From positions 139,133 to 203,132 of the forward strand of contig KQ965738.1 in NCBI GenBank assembly GCA_001574975.1: 64,000 nt of DNA, read 5' to 3'. A program made the translations under genes and the position numbers. Below, in pieces: positions 24,945-36,131 of this stretch. The stretch comes from Gonapodya prolifera JEL478 (taxonomy: Eukaryota; Monoblepharomycota; Monoblepharidomycetes; Monoblepharidales; Gonapodyaceae). Under the pieces are notes generated by a model that worked only from the letters and a program-made list of their open reading frames with translations, did not search any database and was not told where the DNA came from. How positions within the stretch are numbered: the first letter of the stretch is position 1; every line of letters starts with the position of its first letter.

Positions 24945-25103
24945 TGGTGGACTTTCTCATGTAATTGCTTTGTGCATGTGTATGCAAGTGATTGAAATTG
25001 AGCATTCTTGCATGAAATTGGCAGCCGAGGGTGCAGGCAGATACGTGCAGATCACACCTAACAGTGACCGGTCAAGCAGGTGCAATGTTTCCCCCGACCC
25101 ACA

Positions 25104-28100
25104 TCAGTTTTCGTTTTCATTTTTCGTGTCCAATTCATGGATAGTCCAACCCGTTTGCAGCACAAAAGGAACAGTTGATCCCTCCTTCACATGTGCCAGG
25201 TGCACACCAAAAGTCACCCGTCCCCGCTCCTTCCTTTCCATTCGCGACATGGATCCGTAAGGTTCTCTCCCTTTTGCGCCAGTTCTTTGATCAACACAGA
25301 CCATTGAGCACCTCCCACACCTTGCAAGGACACGAAACAGTTGACGCCCAGACGGACCCTGGAACGCAATGGTGCGTCCAACCCAAGTCTCTTCGATCCA
25401 CGGGAGGATGCCATCAACAATTATGTTGGCACGGTAGCACGACACGTCCACGTGTGCAAGGTCCTCCGAGAGCATTTCAGCGTCGCGGGTGTTCGCTTTG
25501 AGGTTCTCCACCATGTCCTCGTGGCTCGCGCGATTAATGAGGAGAAACTGGGACTCGTTGGCGAACGAAATTGTACTGGATGCGTTGCTGTGATGTCGTG
25601 CAAGATCTGACCGGTCCATGAGGCGGGATTTTCGAGCTGTCGTTGATGAAAATTCGATAAAACGCAGATTGGCGATGTCCAAGAAGGAAGACACTTGGCA
25701 AGAAATTGAAGGGGACCATGTGGGCACGGCTTGTACACTATGTCGAACGATGATGCAGTTGAATACGAATGCCACGTAATGCTGCGGACTCGAACAACAC
25801 TTGGAATCCTCACCGATCACCACAAACTCGGGCGCCAACCGTTGCGACAGCGGTGGCCGCTCCGACCTCCAGCCGCGTCACCTCCTTCCCGATTTCCACA
25901 TCGACCCAACCTCCACTTCCGTCGACCAGAGACCCGACGTGCACGCGCTTGGATCGTACCAAACACATAAGGGGCACTCGTTTCTGACTCAATGCCGACC
26001 CACTGGCGTCCACAATGGCGAACCTCCGATCCATAACAAAACCGGAATCGCCGATTGGCCAGGGCGTTCCACTGGGTACGACGTACGCGCCGCACGATTT
26101 GATGGGAAACACAGCAAGTTGATCCACCACGGCAGGTCCTGATCCCCGTGGTGCGGGCTGTGAGACCGGTGTGCAGGCGGGAGCGGCGACTGTGAAGTAT
26201 GCCCGCAACAAACGTATCCAGGTGTCCACGTCCGAAAGGGTGTTGCAGAGACCAAATGATATGCGTAATGCCCCCGTGGGTCGGCCCGCGATGAGGTCTT
26301 TAGAGTCTGAGCAGACATGGCCGTAGAGCTGGGGTGGTGGAGGGTAAAACGTGGTAAGCAGTGGTTAACGAGCAGGTTTGGGTTGCAAACAAAGAGACGA
26401 GTAGGTGCGCTAGTCCAGGACATGATCAACCTAGGCCCGCATCCCCACTAGCAATCTCACACATGCTTACTCCACTTTTCAACTCCACCCCCTTGGTCAT
26501 GCATCCAAACCACATCACGAACTCCACCCACCCACCCTGCACAAACGCACCTCCAAATTCCTCCTCATCTCCCCCGCCTCCATACCCAACGCCACCTCAC
26601 ACGCGCCTGTATTGCAAAAGCACCCCGACCGGACGTGCACGCCCCATGCGTTAGCGAGCGTCTGCACCCGTGTGTAGCCTACGAGGGAGCCGTCGGGGCG
26701 GATCAGGTTGAACGCGATCAGGGGGCCTTGGTTGGGGTGGAAAGAGGGGTTGCGGGAACTGGCGGTGCCTCGCCCGTACCCAGGTCGGGCGGAGTAAAGG
26801 AGGCAGGCTGGCGTCCCGTCGTGGTGCCGCAACGCCTTCATGGCGTCGAAACACGCCCCTGCCAACATGATGGCGTGGGACGAGGCGAGAAGCATTGCGC
26901 GGTGGGCGGCGGGGTCGCGCGGGGTGGTGGTGCCGGCGCCGGCCGGAGCGTATGGCGAGGACGGTGGTGAGACATCTGGGAGAGCGGAGGACAGACGGCG
27001 CAGGTGGGCGAAGCAGGCGGACAGCGCGGCGATGGAGAGGAAGGGCAGCGTGCCGTCTTCGAAACGGGCGGGTGCGGAGGAGGGCGGCAGTGGTTGCGAG
27101 GGTGCTGGGAGGGTCGGCGACGACGGCGACGACGGCACAGACGGCGAAAATGGCAAGGAAGCCCACGCCGGCCACCCTGGTGGAACTCCACCCCCACCAA
27201 CCTCACTGTCCCCCCTTCTGCGGACCCAGCTGTGTTCCTCCCATCCTCCGCCCACGCCGTCCACGGCGCCGCCCCCAAAGTACCGCTTTCCCCAGAGCAC
27301 GGGCAGGGCGTCGTTGCGCACCACAAGCGCGCCAAGGCCGTCGGGGCATCCGAATATTTTGTAAAATGAGAGCACGGCGAAGTGGGCAGGTATGTGTCGA
27401 AGGGAGAGTGGATGCGTCGAGAGGTGGGCGGCGGCGTCGAGAAGAATGAGGGTGGGTATCGGGGGTGCGGAGGTGGAGGCGGAGGCGGAGATGGAGGTTG
27501 TGGTGGCGCGGTGGGAGGCAGTAAGCGTGGGAAGCGTGGGAATGGCAGTCGGGTTGAGGAGGAGGGACCGGATGAGGTCGGGCGGCGTGCGGCGGCCGGA
27601 GAAGTTGCATTGGAGGGGGACGGAAAGGAGGTTGAAGAGTGACGGTGCGGGATGGAGTGGAGCGTTGGTGTCGGTGGCGGTGTTTGGAGGGGTGGTTGCG
27701 TCGGGTTCGGTCTGCGACTCAACCACGGCATCGGCGTGGATGCACCATGCGGCAATTTGGTCCATGGACACTGCGCGCACGCGGCCTCGGCCTGAGGGGT
27801 ATGTTGCCGGTTGGGAATGTGTCCGGCACTTGTTCTCGTCCATCCCACCCCACGCGTTGGCGGCGTGACCATTTTCGCGACCGTTACTGCTACCACCTCT
27901 GTCGTCGTCGTCAGTACCACTGTCTTCGTCGTCGCTGGACACGCCCGCAGCTTGGTATACAAACTCGCGCATGCCGAGGGCAGATGTGTGTGATTCGCGG
28001 AGATGGAAGAATGAGAGACCACGAGGTCGTGCTCGTGAAGCGCTGGGTAGTGACGGACCGCTCTTGCGCTTTTTGGTCGAGTGGGTGGATCCGTTCGTGA

Positions 28101-29227
28101 GGGTCGAACGGGAGGATCCGTTGTTTAGCGCCGAGTGGGTGGATTCATTGGTGAGAGTCGAGTTGGGGGATGACGACTTCTGGGCCCGCCTGATATCATC
28201 TGGAGTGGCCCATCGGATAGACTCGGCGACGAGTTTGAGCGCCGCGGTGGCGTTTGCGGTGAATATGCAGGTGTACTCGTCGGGTGATGTGTCGAGGAAT
28301 CTGCGGTGCGGTGGATGGGTGTGGGGAGTGACGAGGTAAACCAACGTGAGTAAACCAAAAGATTCGATTGCACCTTCACCGTGGTAGCTCGCCTCCGGTA
28401 GAGTTCTCGGTCACTTGCCCTGTCCTCGCTCCGCGAGAGTAACATGCCACGGTGTATTCGCATGCGCTATTGCATTTAAGCCTCGTTCTCGCTCCGTGAG
28501 GACAATCCCGCTTCGCGAGGTATTTGCCACCGGCGGACGTCTCGCTTCGCTCGACAGCCTCGGTCTCGGTCAGTGCTATTGCACTAAGGCCTCGAGACCC
28601 GTCCTCCGTCGGCGCTATCGCGCTTAGACCTCGAAAAAACACTCACGCCAAGACTTTCTCCCTCGCCCTCGTGACTGTATCCGCCGCCACGGCAGCAGAG
28701 GGTGATCCTACCGAGTGAGGGTTTCCATACAGCGTCGACATGACTTCCGAGACTGCACGAGCGAGGGGTGCGGGTACGGGCGGCGCGCCTGCGTTGTCGA
28801 AATACACCTGTGCACGGCGTAACCGTGGGTTGTGCTTGTGGGTATGTGCAGGGGAAGGTGAAGGTGGGTTGGTGTGTGGTGGTGCAGTGGGGAGTAAAGA
28901 CGGGTGTCCGGCGTCGGTGGAATCCACAGTCTCATTCGCCGATGCTTTGCTCTCTGCCCCGTCCATCGCGGCACCGTCATCGTTGTCGTCCCGATCTGCG
29001 TGCACGTACAGTTGCGGGTACAGCTCCACCCCGCGTTGGCACAAGTGCCGCTCCACCGCTCGTCCGCACACGTCGCCGTCATCGTCCGCGCGCGCGTCGT
29101 TGTCGTCGCTGCGATCCGTTTTCGCGTTCTTTGCACCGTACGCCATCGCGACGGCGTGCCACGTGGGGTGGAGAGCAGTGGTCGTGGTCCGATCAATGAT
29201 GGCTCCCTCACGCGGCATCGGAGCCAT
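25104..29227 (-). CDS. MOCOS: molybdenum cofactor sulfurase (NifS-like plus MOSC)
   Basis: The enzyme uses PLP to move sulfur from cysteine to the molybdenum cofactor of xanthine dehydrogenase and aldehyde oxidase. Exon 1 (29227-28648) ends with VYFDNAGAPPVPAPL, YGNPHSVGSPS and EKVL. Exon 2 (28300-26551) has FTANATAALKLVAES, the PLP lysine in SFYKIFGCPDGLGAL (near 27349-27370), and the cysteine loop VRSGCFCNTGACE (near 26600). Exon 3 (from 26328) gives GHVCSDSKDLIAGRPTGAL and the beta-barrel start AVFPIKSCGAYVVPSG. The last exon gives SFANESQFLLIN, RANIIVDG, CGRCSMVCVDQRTG and RVTFGVH of the MOSC domain. Introns: 28301-28646 (346 nt, repeat-bearing), 26329-26550, and one near 25690-25810. Exons 1 and 2 carry Ser/Pro/His-rich insertions unusual for the family. 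ATG 29218 is an alternative start. Confidence 0.93.
28301..28646. repeat. repeat-rich intron of the MOCOS gene
   Basis: This intron is unusually long for the window. It holds three copies of a 20-bp motif: gctattgcatttaagcctcg at about 28466, gctattgcactaaggcctcg at about 28575 and a diverged one at about 28613. Between them are short inverted segments of the ctcgcttcgcgag type. The arrangement resembles a small dispersed or MITE-like repeat. Donor (GTGAGT) and acceptor (CCGCAG) are clear. Confidence 0.6.
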
Positions 29228-31733
29228 CTTGATTCCGAACTCTCATTTCCATTTCCGCTTCCAATCTGACGTTTCCGAGTGGAGAAGCATCTGAGATGCT
29301 TTGCAAGCGGCAGGATCTACACGCGGCTGTGCCCAAAGGCCGTCGATTGACAAATAGTTCATGAGCTCTACGCAACGAACAAAGGCAGCGAAGAAACAAC
29401 TCTGGCTCCGTAATTTTTCGTCGAGGTTAATCTGTAGAGTCTACTGCGGGACATGTTACTGTGAGATGCGTTGTTGCTTCTGGTTCGTCGCTCGATTACA
29501 TCCATGAAATCAATCGGAACAGCATTCACGCCTTCTAAGACCCCTCGTTATCTCCGCTGACGAAAAGAATGAAAAAAGCAGACGAACATTCGTTATGGAG
29601 GTCCCAATCAGGCATTTGTGCTGTTGGCGGCGATCTTCCTTGAAACGAAATCGCAACTCCAAAATATAAGCAAGAACAAGCCTTCCAGTCCTTCTTTTTC
29701 TCTTGGTTCAATACTAGCTAAACCACAAAAGTGTGTGCGTGGTGCGTTCTCGAGGGCCGTGACCCTACTCACGTGGTGTGATGACTTGGGATTCCCTCGT
29801 AGTTGTTCGCCATCGAAAAGGTTGCAGGCACTCTTCTCTCAACAAAGCCGGAGCTGAACCATGCTGTGCTTGTAAGATCTCTCGGTTGTTGTTTAAATCC
29901 ATCTGGCTGCACCCTACTCACCACCAGTCACCTCTTCTAAAGATCAAACTTCATCGACAGCAACTTCTACCAACAGACTGAAACTCCTGATTCCAAACTT
30001 GAATCGCCCCGATGCCTGAATTTAAGCTCACGCAAACGGGATGTACATCAGTGTGGTTGAGATCGTGTCCCGAAGCTTGGTCATTGACAGGTGGAGGGCC
30101 TCTTGATGAAATGGTGAGCTCTCCAAGTTTACCATTAGCTTAAAGGCACCACCTCCTCACCACGTCTACTACACAGTCCATTTTGCTGCCAAAGTCAACT
30201 TTTGTTCCTCCTATGGACCTCGTCCTCGACGCACACTGACACCTTCCCAGTTTCTTCATTTGGTCCGAAGTAACTTGTGGAAGATTTGGGAATCATGCCG
30301 CTCCTACCAAAAGCACCAAACTTATTTGGTTCGCGTGGCATCATGGGTTTTGTCACCTTACTGGATTTAGCTTGCAGATGGAGACTGCTTGCAGATGATG
30401 TCAGTCATCTCCAAAGGCTTCAGCTGGAACCAGCACCTTTCTTCCACATCTTCCACCTCAGCAGTCAATCTTGTGTGTTCATAGAGCAAGTGCTTGCGCG
30501 GCATCGGAGGCTCTGAAGAACTGCGATAAGGCGATTGCGGGTCAAGGAGTGGTCTGCGACCATGCACTGTCGGATTTTGGGATATGCATGAGTGTAGGTT
30601 GCACCATCCATGCACACTTGAGATTATTCTCGACGAAGATCCTCCTTTAGCTTAAACCTCGAAGGGCCAGTGGGATCAAGCGCGGAATGGCGACAAATGC
30701 ATTGGTGTCAAGGATCTGGAAACGAAGGCACCGCCTCGTTCAGTGAGGGGAATGGTCGGTATTGGAGCTCGAAAGTTCGGCTTAACCCGTTGAGAGAGGT
30801 ACGTGTGAATTCATTTCACGGCTTCAAACTTTCCGCAAGAAGAAAAAGAAGAATAGTTCGGATTTTACAGTGTGGAAGTGTTACTACCTTTCCTGACATC
30901 ACAGAATTTCACATTTTCGCAACTCGAGGGTCAGGCAACCTCTGCAGTCTCGCGGCGATGAGCGCGACACTTGACATCACCCAAGAAAAGGTTTCTGCGC
31001 CCCGCTGAGGGTGATTGATGGGGTAATGCATGCCGGCGTCAAGTTGCGCTCAATCCTCAAAGTCCAACACAGACGATAACAATCGCTTCAGCGGGCTACC
31101 ATAACGTTTACCTCTTCCAAATTTGCTAAAAGGTGCGCTGCTATCACGCCAGAGCGATGATGCGACGTGGTGTGCGCTCTGGATGGCAGCTGTTTGTCGT
31201 GTGTTTGCGAGCGGAAATTTTGAACAGTGAGTACAGACGTCAAAACGCAAGCCATTGTTAACGTGGAGTATCGTGTGTTGGGCGCGGTGACGATTGGCCA
31301 GAGTTCCGATGCGACTTGCTTCATCGATGTGACTTTCCCTCATTTGTGCTCCTCCATCGTTCCAGGCTCGCTAAATCCAATCATAACGGCCATAATGGTA
31401 TCTTATCACAAACCAATCTACAAACGACGTGTGTGGAAGTGGGTTCGACCCGTGGATTCACGAAGTCGTCGACCGTCCACAATACTCGTGCGTATCAATG
31501 CCACTTGCTGCCTTTCTTAGCATTCCTATTTGACCGACGTGCTTCGCTCACTATTTTGAATTGCTGTTTGGCATAATATTTGAATCAAATGCGGACCAAA
31601 AGCTGCGGTGAATTTCCAGGGTTGAATGGGCTGAAGAGAGGATGAGTTCTTGAAAAATTGCGACTCTGTCAGTCTTGGTTCTTGCATCCAGCCGACGAGG
31701 CAGCTTGTTCGATATCGAAGCAACGTCATGCTC

Positions 31734-31935
31734 CGTCAGACGCGGGTGGACGTAAGCACGCGAAAGGAGCGCCGGTGAAGAAGTTGCCCCTATTCAAGAT
31801 CATGGCTGCGGTGACCTTCTTGTGGGGAAACCCACCAAGACGTCGGACGCGGGTGGTTGTTGGTAGCTTGCCTTCTTAGTAGCCGCACTTTGAGTACGTG
31901 ACTTGCACCATGGCTGCGGTGACGCTATCATGAAG
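31734..31935. repeat. 107-bp repeat units, copy pair A
   Basis: Two adjacent units start with cgtcagacgcgggtgg (31734) and cgtcggacgcgggtgg (31841), and each reaches a catggctgcggtgac core. The same pair recurs at 32315-32510. The shared blocks include taagcacgcgaaaggag and ctgagtacgtgac-like segments. Read directly from the sequence. Confidence 0.85.
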
Positions 31936-32314
31936 GTGGGAAGCGCCATTGTGTTGCAGATCACTCGGGTGAGAACGTGATGGAGGAGATTTTATACATC
32001 CCGTTGATGAAATTTGCTTCGCAGACTACACTGAAACAAAACGACACTGTCGAAATACCGTTAGCTTGGATGAAGCAGCCGCTGATCATAACATAAAATC
32101 AGCCTTGTGGTCCCTGGGGATCGGTACATGAAAGCATATCCCTGGGCAGCGGATGGTTGGACTGTTGGTGTAACAGGTATGTGCGTCATCCTCTGGAGAC
32201 CTGATGCTGGAAGCTAAAGGCGATTCTCTGCAGATTGCACCAATTGGACATAACCACCGTAACGTGATGAGCTAGGACAATGGAGACGTGTGCCGTGGAA
32301 GCAATCCAAAGATC

Positions 32315-32510
32315 CGTCGGATGCGGGTGGCGGTAAGCACGCGAAAGGAGTGCGGTGAAGGAGTCGGCCCCATTCGAGATCATGGCTGCGGTGACCTCCT
32401 TAGTGGGGAAGCCCACTGAGACGTCGGACGCGGGTGGTTTTTAGCAGCTTGCCTCCTTTAGTAACCAAACTCTGAGTACGTGACTTTCGCCATGGCTGCA
32501 GTGACTAGAT
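32315..32510. repeat. 107-bp repeat units, copy pair B
   Basis: Units begin at 32315 (cgtcggatgcgggtgg) and 32422 (cgtcggacgcgggtgg) with the same order of blocks as pair A, 581 bp downstream of it. The four units together look like a tandem array that was duplicated as a pair and then diverged by scattered substitutions. Confidence 0.85.
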
Positions 32511-33269
32511 GATGCGTTCCTTGCAGAACGGCTATCGTAAACATACTCAATTAACAGTAGTAATTGCTTTTTAAAAGATACTTTTGAGTGAACAACCAGC
32601 AAACATCTGTGAGGTGGTTGTGGTGCTGACGCTCGGAATGATGTGGGGATGTTGCTCAATCCTCAGGCTTATTTGAGTCACGACATGGAAAGAAAGCATG
32701 AAAAACCAGACAGGTCAGATTGATGCGCGAAAGATACCATTAGTGGACCGAGGAAGAAGATGATAAAAATGTCGCAAAAAACACATGCAACGTCACAACT
32801 GAAAAGGCTATCAATGCTGAAATTTCGATGTGCTTGCATGCCGCTACACCCGTGCTTGCTCTTAGTTTCGCGGGACGTTTGCAAGCAGGTTGATTACTAG
32901 TCTTTGAATTGTGGTCTCTCTACACGGTAAGGGAAAACGAACGCGCCGATTGACACCCCGAGCTTACTGAGTCCGCCGCTGCCTAAGTCACGCAGAGTTC
33001 GTTCAGCCGCCACTCTCCAGTCCTCCACGCCGTCCCATTCGGACTCCGGCGCGCAAATTTCCGATCTCGCTTTTAGCTCTTCTGTTCCGTTTCACCCAGA
33101 TTCTTGGAGCTATTCATTCCCTTCCATTCGATTGAGTTCATTCGATTCTTGGATTCTCGTCGGATCTTTCTTGTCGTTTATTGCGTGAGCCACCACCGCG
33201 TCTTCGTTTGTTTGGGAATCGGGGTATTGCAGACGATCGGGAGATGAAATAAATACTGCCAGGAGACGG

Positions 33270-33319
33270 CACAGACTTATTCAGCACAGACCTATTCAGC
33301 ACAGACCTATTCAGCACAG
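33270..33319. repeat. 15-bp tandem repeat, about 3.3 copies
   Basis: The unit cacagacctattcag is repeated in direct order three times and followed by a partial copy; the first copy has one substitution. Confidence 0.9.
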
Positions 33320-33745
33320 GATCAAGTTCTATGCTGCCTTAATTAATTCATTTCAACGCCAAGGAGAATGGCGTGAGAGTTGGGGAGATTGGTGAAAAGG
33401 TCAAATGTGAGGTGAGAGAACGTGAGGGCACCTGCAATCCGCAGTCCAACATATCCTTGCATTACACTCCATACAAATATAGAGACATACCATGTGTCTC
33501 ACTGGCCTGACTAGAATTCTCGGCAGGCCAGTGTTCCAACACAGGCATGGCCAGCGACACCGACAAAACGCAAGCGAGCAGAGTTCCCGTTCAAAATACC
33601 AGTCTTGCAATGCCAGGGAGAGTTGAATGATTGGGTCGATGGCGAAGTGGTGTTCGAGAAAAGTTTTCGGCGTGATGTCGTGGTCACGGGCCCACCAAAG
33701 CAGCATTTTCGACGAAACATAGAAATTTCATTACCAAGTCCAGCC

Positions 33746-34943
33746 ATGACTCCTGCTACAATCAAGTCGCTGCCGCTGGAGACGCTCATAACCATTGCGA
33801 CGTTCTTGTGTACCCGGGACATGGTGAAGTGAGTTGTTGCGGGCCCTTTGTCGGCCCCAAGAACCATCCAACCTCTCTTGATGCTGAACAGGTTCGCTTC
33901 CTCCTGCCAATCCCATCGTCGCATTCTCGAGGACGCGTCGGTATGGCAGCATCTGGATCTCGGTGCTCCTCGTGGATACCGCTACCACCCTAAAACCTAT
34001 TCGCTCACCACTGAGGCAAGGAGACTTGCCATCAAGGACAGTGAGCTGAAAGAGCTTCTCGACCGAATTCAGAAACATTTTGGAATCCCACTAGCGAGGG
34101 TCGTTCGGTCTGTGCGACTCAGTGGACTTGACGAGGTCTCTCTGCGAGCTGTGAAGAGACTCTGGAATCGCTGCTCTGGGCTCGTCCGCTTGGAAGCGCG
34201 CGACTTCCCAAATTTCGATCCGAATGACTTGCTGGGCTGGTTCCCGGATGACACCACAAGCAGTGCAGATTCTGAATCTGAAACATCCAGTGATGGTGAT
34301 GATGCCAATTCTGCATCTGCAACATCCAGCGATGGCGATGCAGCCAGCAGTCGTGCTGGACTTCCGCCTTCCTTATTCCGGACTTTCAAGTTCACTACTG
34401 GAAGCAATCCCAAAGATTAGGATGGTTTATGGAGTGCAGCTTGTTGTTGAGTCTGGAGCTGATGATTCGGACTGTCTTCTGTGCGATGCCAAGGGTTGTG
34501 CCGTCAAGAGAAGATGCAACCGTGATTCTCGTGATCGATCTGAGCTTCTTTGTGACACGTGCAGAACCAATCGCTGGAATTGGTGTGCTTGCTGTGATTA
34601 TTACAGTGTCTGGTGCTGGGAATGCATTAACCATGAAATGGGAGGGTACAAGCAATGCGTGAAGTGTGGAGAGTGGTTCTGCGATTTGAGGTCGTCGATG
34701 AGCTGTGCCAGTATGGAGATGGCTTGTTGCTGGCGTTGCGACCGAAGAGTCTGTTCTAATTGTGATCGCAACTGGATCGAGTGCACACTGTGCGGGTACT
34801 CGTTATGCGAAATTTGCTTCCCATCCCAGAGGGTGGACGATGGGACGGGTGCCATGACGAAGGGCCCAAAGTGCGGTGAAATTGTGTGTCCTGACTGTTA
34901 TAGAACCTTTGATTGTAATTGTGATGAAATCTGTTTGACATGA
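33746..34943 (+). CDS. F-box protein with C-terminal cysteine-rich zinc-binding region
   Basis: Exon 1 from ATG 33746 encodes an F-box start, IKSLPLETLITIATFLCTRD. An intron (gtgagt...ctgaacag, about 33830-33890) joins it to FASSCQSHRRILEDASVW, completing the F-box that would bind Skp1. A middle region has SVRLSGLDEVSLRAVKRLW and an acidic Ser/Asp stretch with two near repeats (SSDGDDANSASATSSDGD). After a frame change the end is very Cys-rich: CLLCDAKGC, CDTCRTNRWNWCACC, CVKCGEWFCD, CCWRCDRRVCSNCD and CTLCGYSLCEICF, more than 20 cysteines in CxxC pairs, ending DCNCDEICLT. A 31-nt segment 34390-34420 (gt...ag) would restore the frame as an ultra-short intron. A frameshift is the alternative. 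It would be a substrate receptor of an SCF ubiquitin ligase; substrate unknown. Confidence 0.72.
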
Positions 34944-36131
34944 AGGGAAAAAAACTTCTGTACAGTACGTGAGCCATTTCTGAAACGATGTCACTATCTA
35001 TTATTGTAGCAAGACTTCTCCTCTTCAACTATATATTACATCACGTATGTTCGTCAGCCCTTACATTCGCCGAGGCATTCCTCGCCGCTTCTCTCCAGGC
35101 CAGCTATCCGACACCTGTTCAAAACGACAGCTGAAGAAATCAAGCAAAGGGGAACTCCAACGTCAAGTCATTAACGACTCACCCAAAGTTGTCTTCCCAA
35201 AAAAAAAAAGGTGCACTCAATTTGCACTATTCTGCGTCAGAGCTTGGGTGTTGCTGGCCACCGCGAAACTTGCCCGCATAAACATGAAAAAGAAGAAATT
35301 CAAAGTCTGAAGTATTAATGTCTTGCAATGAGGAGTTCTGATACTCCAAAATTTCGATTTCGATGGTCCCAAAACCAATTGAATGCCGTTATGTTGACCT
35401 TACGCGGCTGCTGCAAAGAGCTCATATCTGTACATTTATCAGTCATTCGGAGACTTTCCATCTTTCCAAATTGTTCAGTTCATATGAGCTCAATCCCCAG
35501 GGGGTTGCGATCGGCCCAAATTTTAACACAAACTCCCTCAGCAGCCAGCAACCGCCCAAGTCAGTAGTTCGCCTGCGTGTATCGTGCTTACGCGTTGACC
35601 CACTCGCAGATCTGGCGCAGACTCACCAAGGTCCAAATGCATGGTATCACCCCGACAAAATTTCGTTGTGCGTTGTGCGCATAGCATCATGCTCGACAAC
35701 TGAGAGTGAGAGTAGTTGGAACTTTCCGAGACCTGAGTAGGAGCCACGGAAGCTGAAAAGCCGTTCGGGTGGCGAAATGTCGCTTTCTGGAGTTGTCGGT
35801 GCGTTCATCGAGATCCTCTTCTTCTCCCACTTGCGAGGTCGAACTCAACGAGACCGGCTCTTTCCGGCTTTATTGCGAGCTGGATTTGTTCGAGGTGTGT
35901 TGGTATCACGTACTCTACTGTCCATCTCTGCGGTCTTACACCCAACGAAATCAGCGTCCGAGAGCGGTGACGCATACTGGTGCGTCCAACTATCCCATAA
36001 AAGAAGCACTGCCTACAAAAGCTGGAAATTAAATAAAGGCGGGGAGTCTGATCAGGGTGTGATCGCTGTTTTGTGGCGCAGGCACTTGCACCATTCCCAC
36101 GCACCACTCCAGTCTGCACACGCACAACCCA
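34944..36131 (+). other. intergenic region with one weak coding candidate (35363-35740)
   Basis: The interval is mostly non-coding. One frame, 35363-35740, gives 125 residues with a fairly natural composition (IECRYVDLTRLL, RLRVSCLRVDPLADLAQ), and a second at 35769-36032 could be a following exon (SFRLYCELDLFEVCWYHV). No domain is recognised and no convincing splice pair was found, so this may be a small gene or chance. Confidence 0.3.

Larger units (their letters stand above)
29228..33745. other. gene-poor intergenic region, about 4.5 kb
   Basis: No open frame longer than about 110 codons and no recognisable domain is seen on either strand. Short frames (for example near 30670-31008) lack coding character. 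No tRNA with a convincing cloverleaf was found. The recognisable content is a pair of duplicated 107-bp repeat units and a 15-bp tandem repeat, listed separately. It may be decayed mobile-element DNA or hold non-coding transcripts. Confidence 0.5.

Noticed and set aside
26838-28022. Minus-strand 394-residue Pro/Thr/His-rich frame
   Set aside because: It overlaps the MOCOS exon in another frame; MOCOS has conserved catalytic motifs and this frame has none.
28345-28642. Minus-strand 88-residue frame with RGLSAIAL repeats
   Set aside because: It lies wholly within a well-defined MOCOS intron; the peptide repeat simply reflects the DNA repeat.
31440-31460. gggttcgaccc, a tRNA B-box-like string
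   Set aside because: No matching A box, acceptor stem or anticodon arm could be folded around it.
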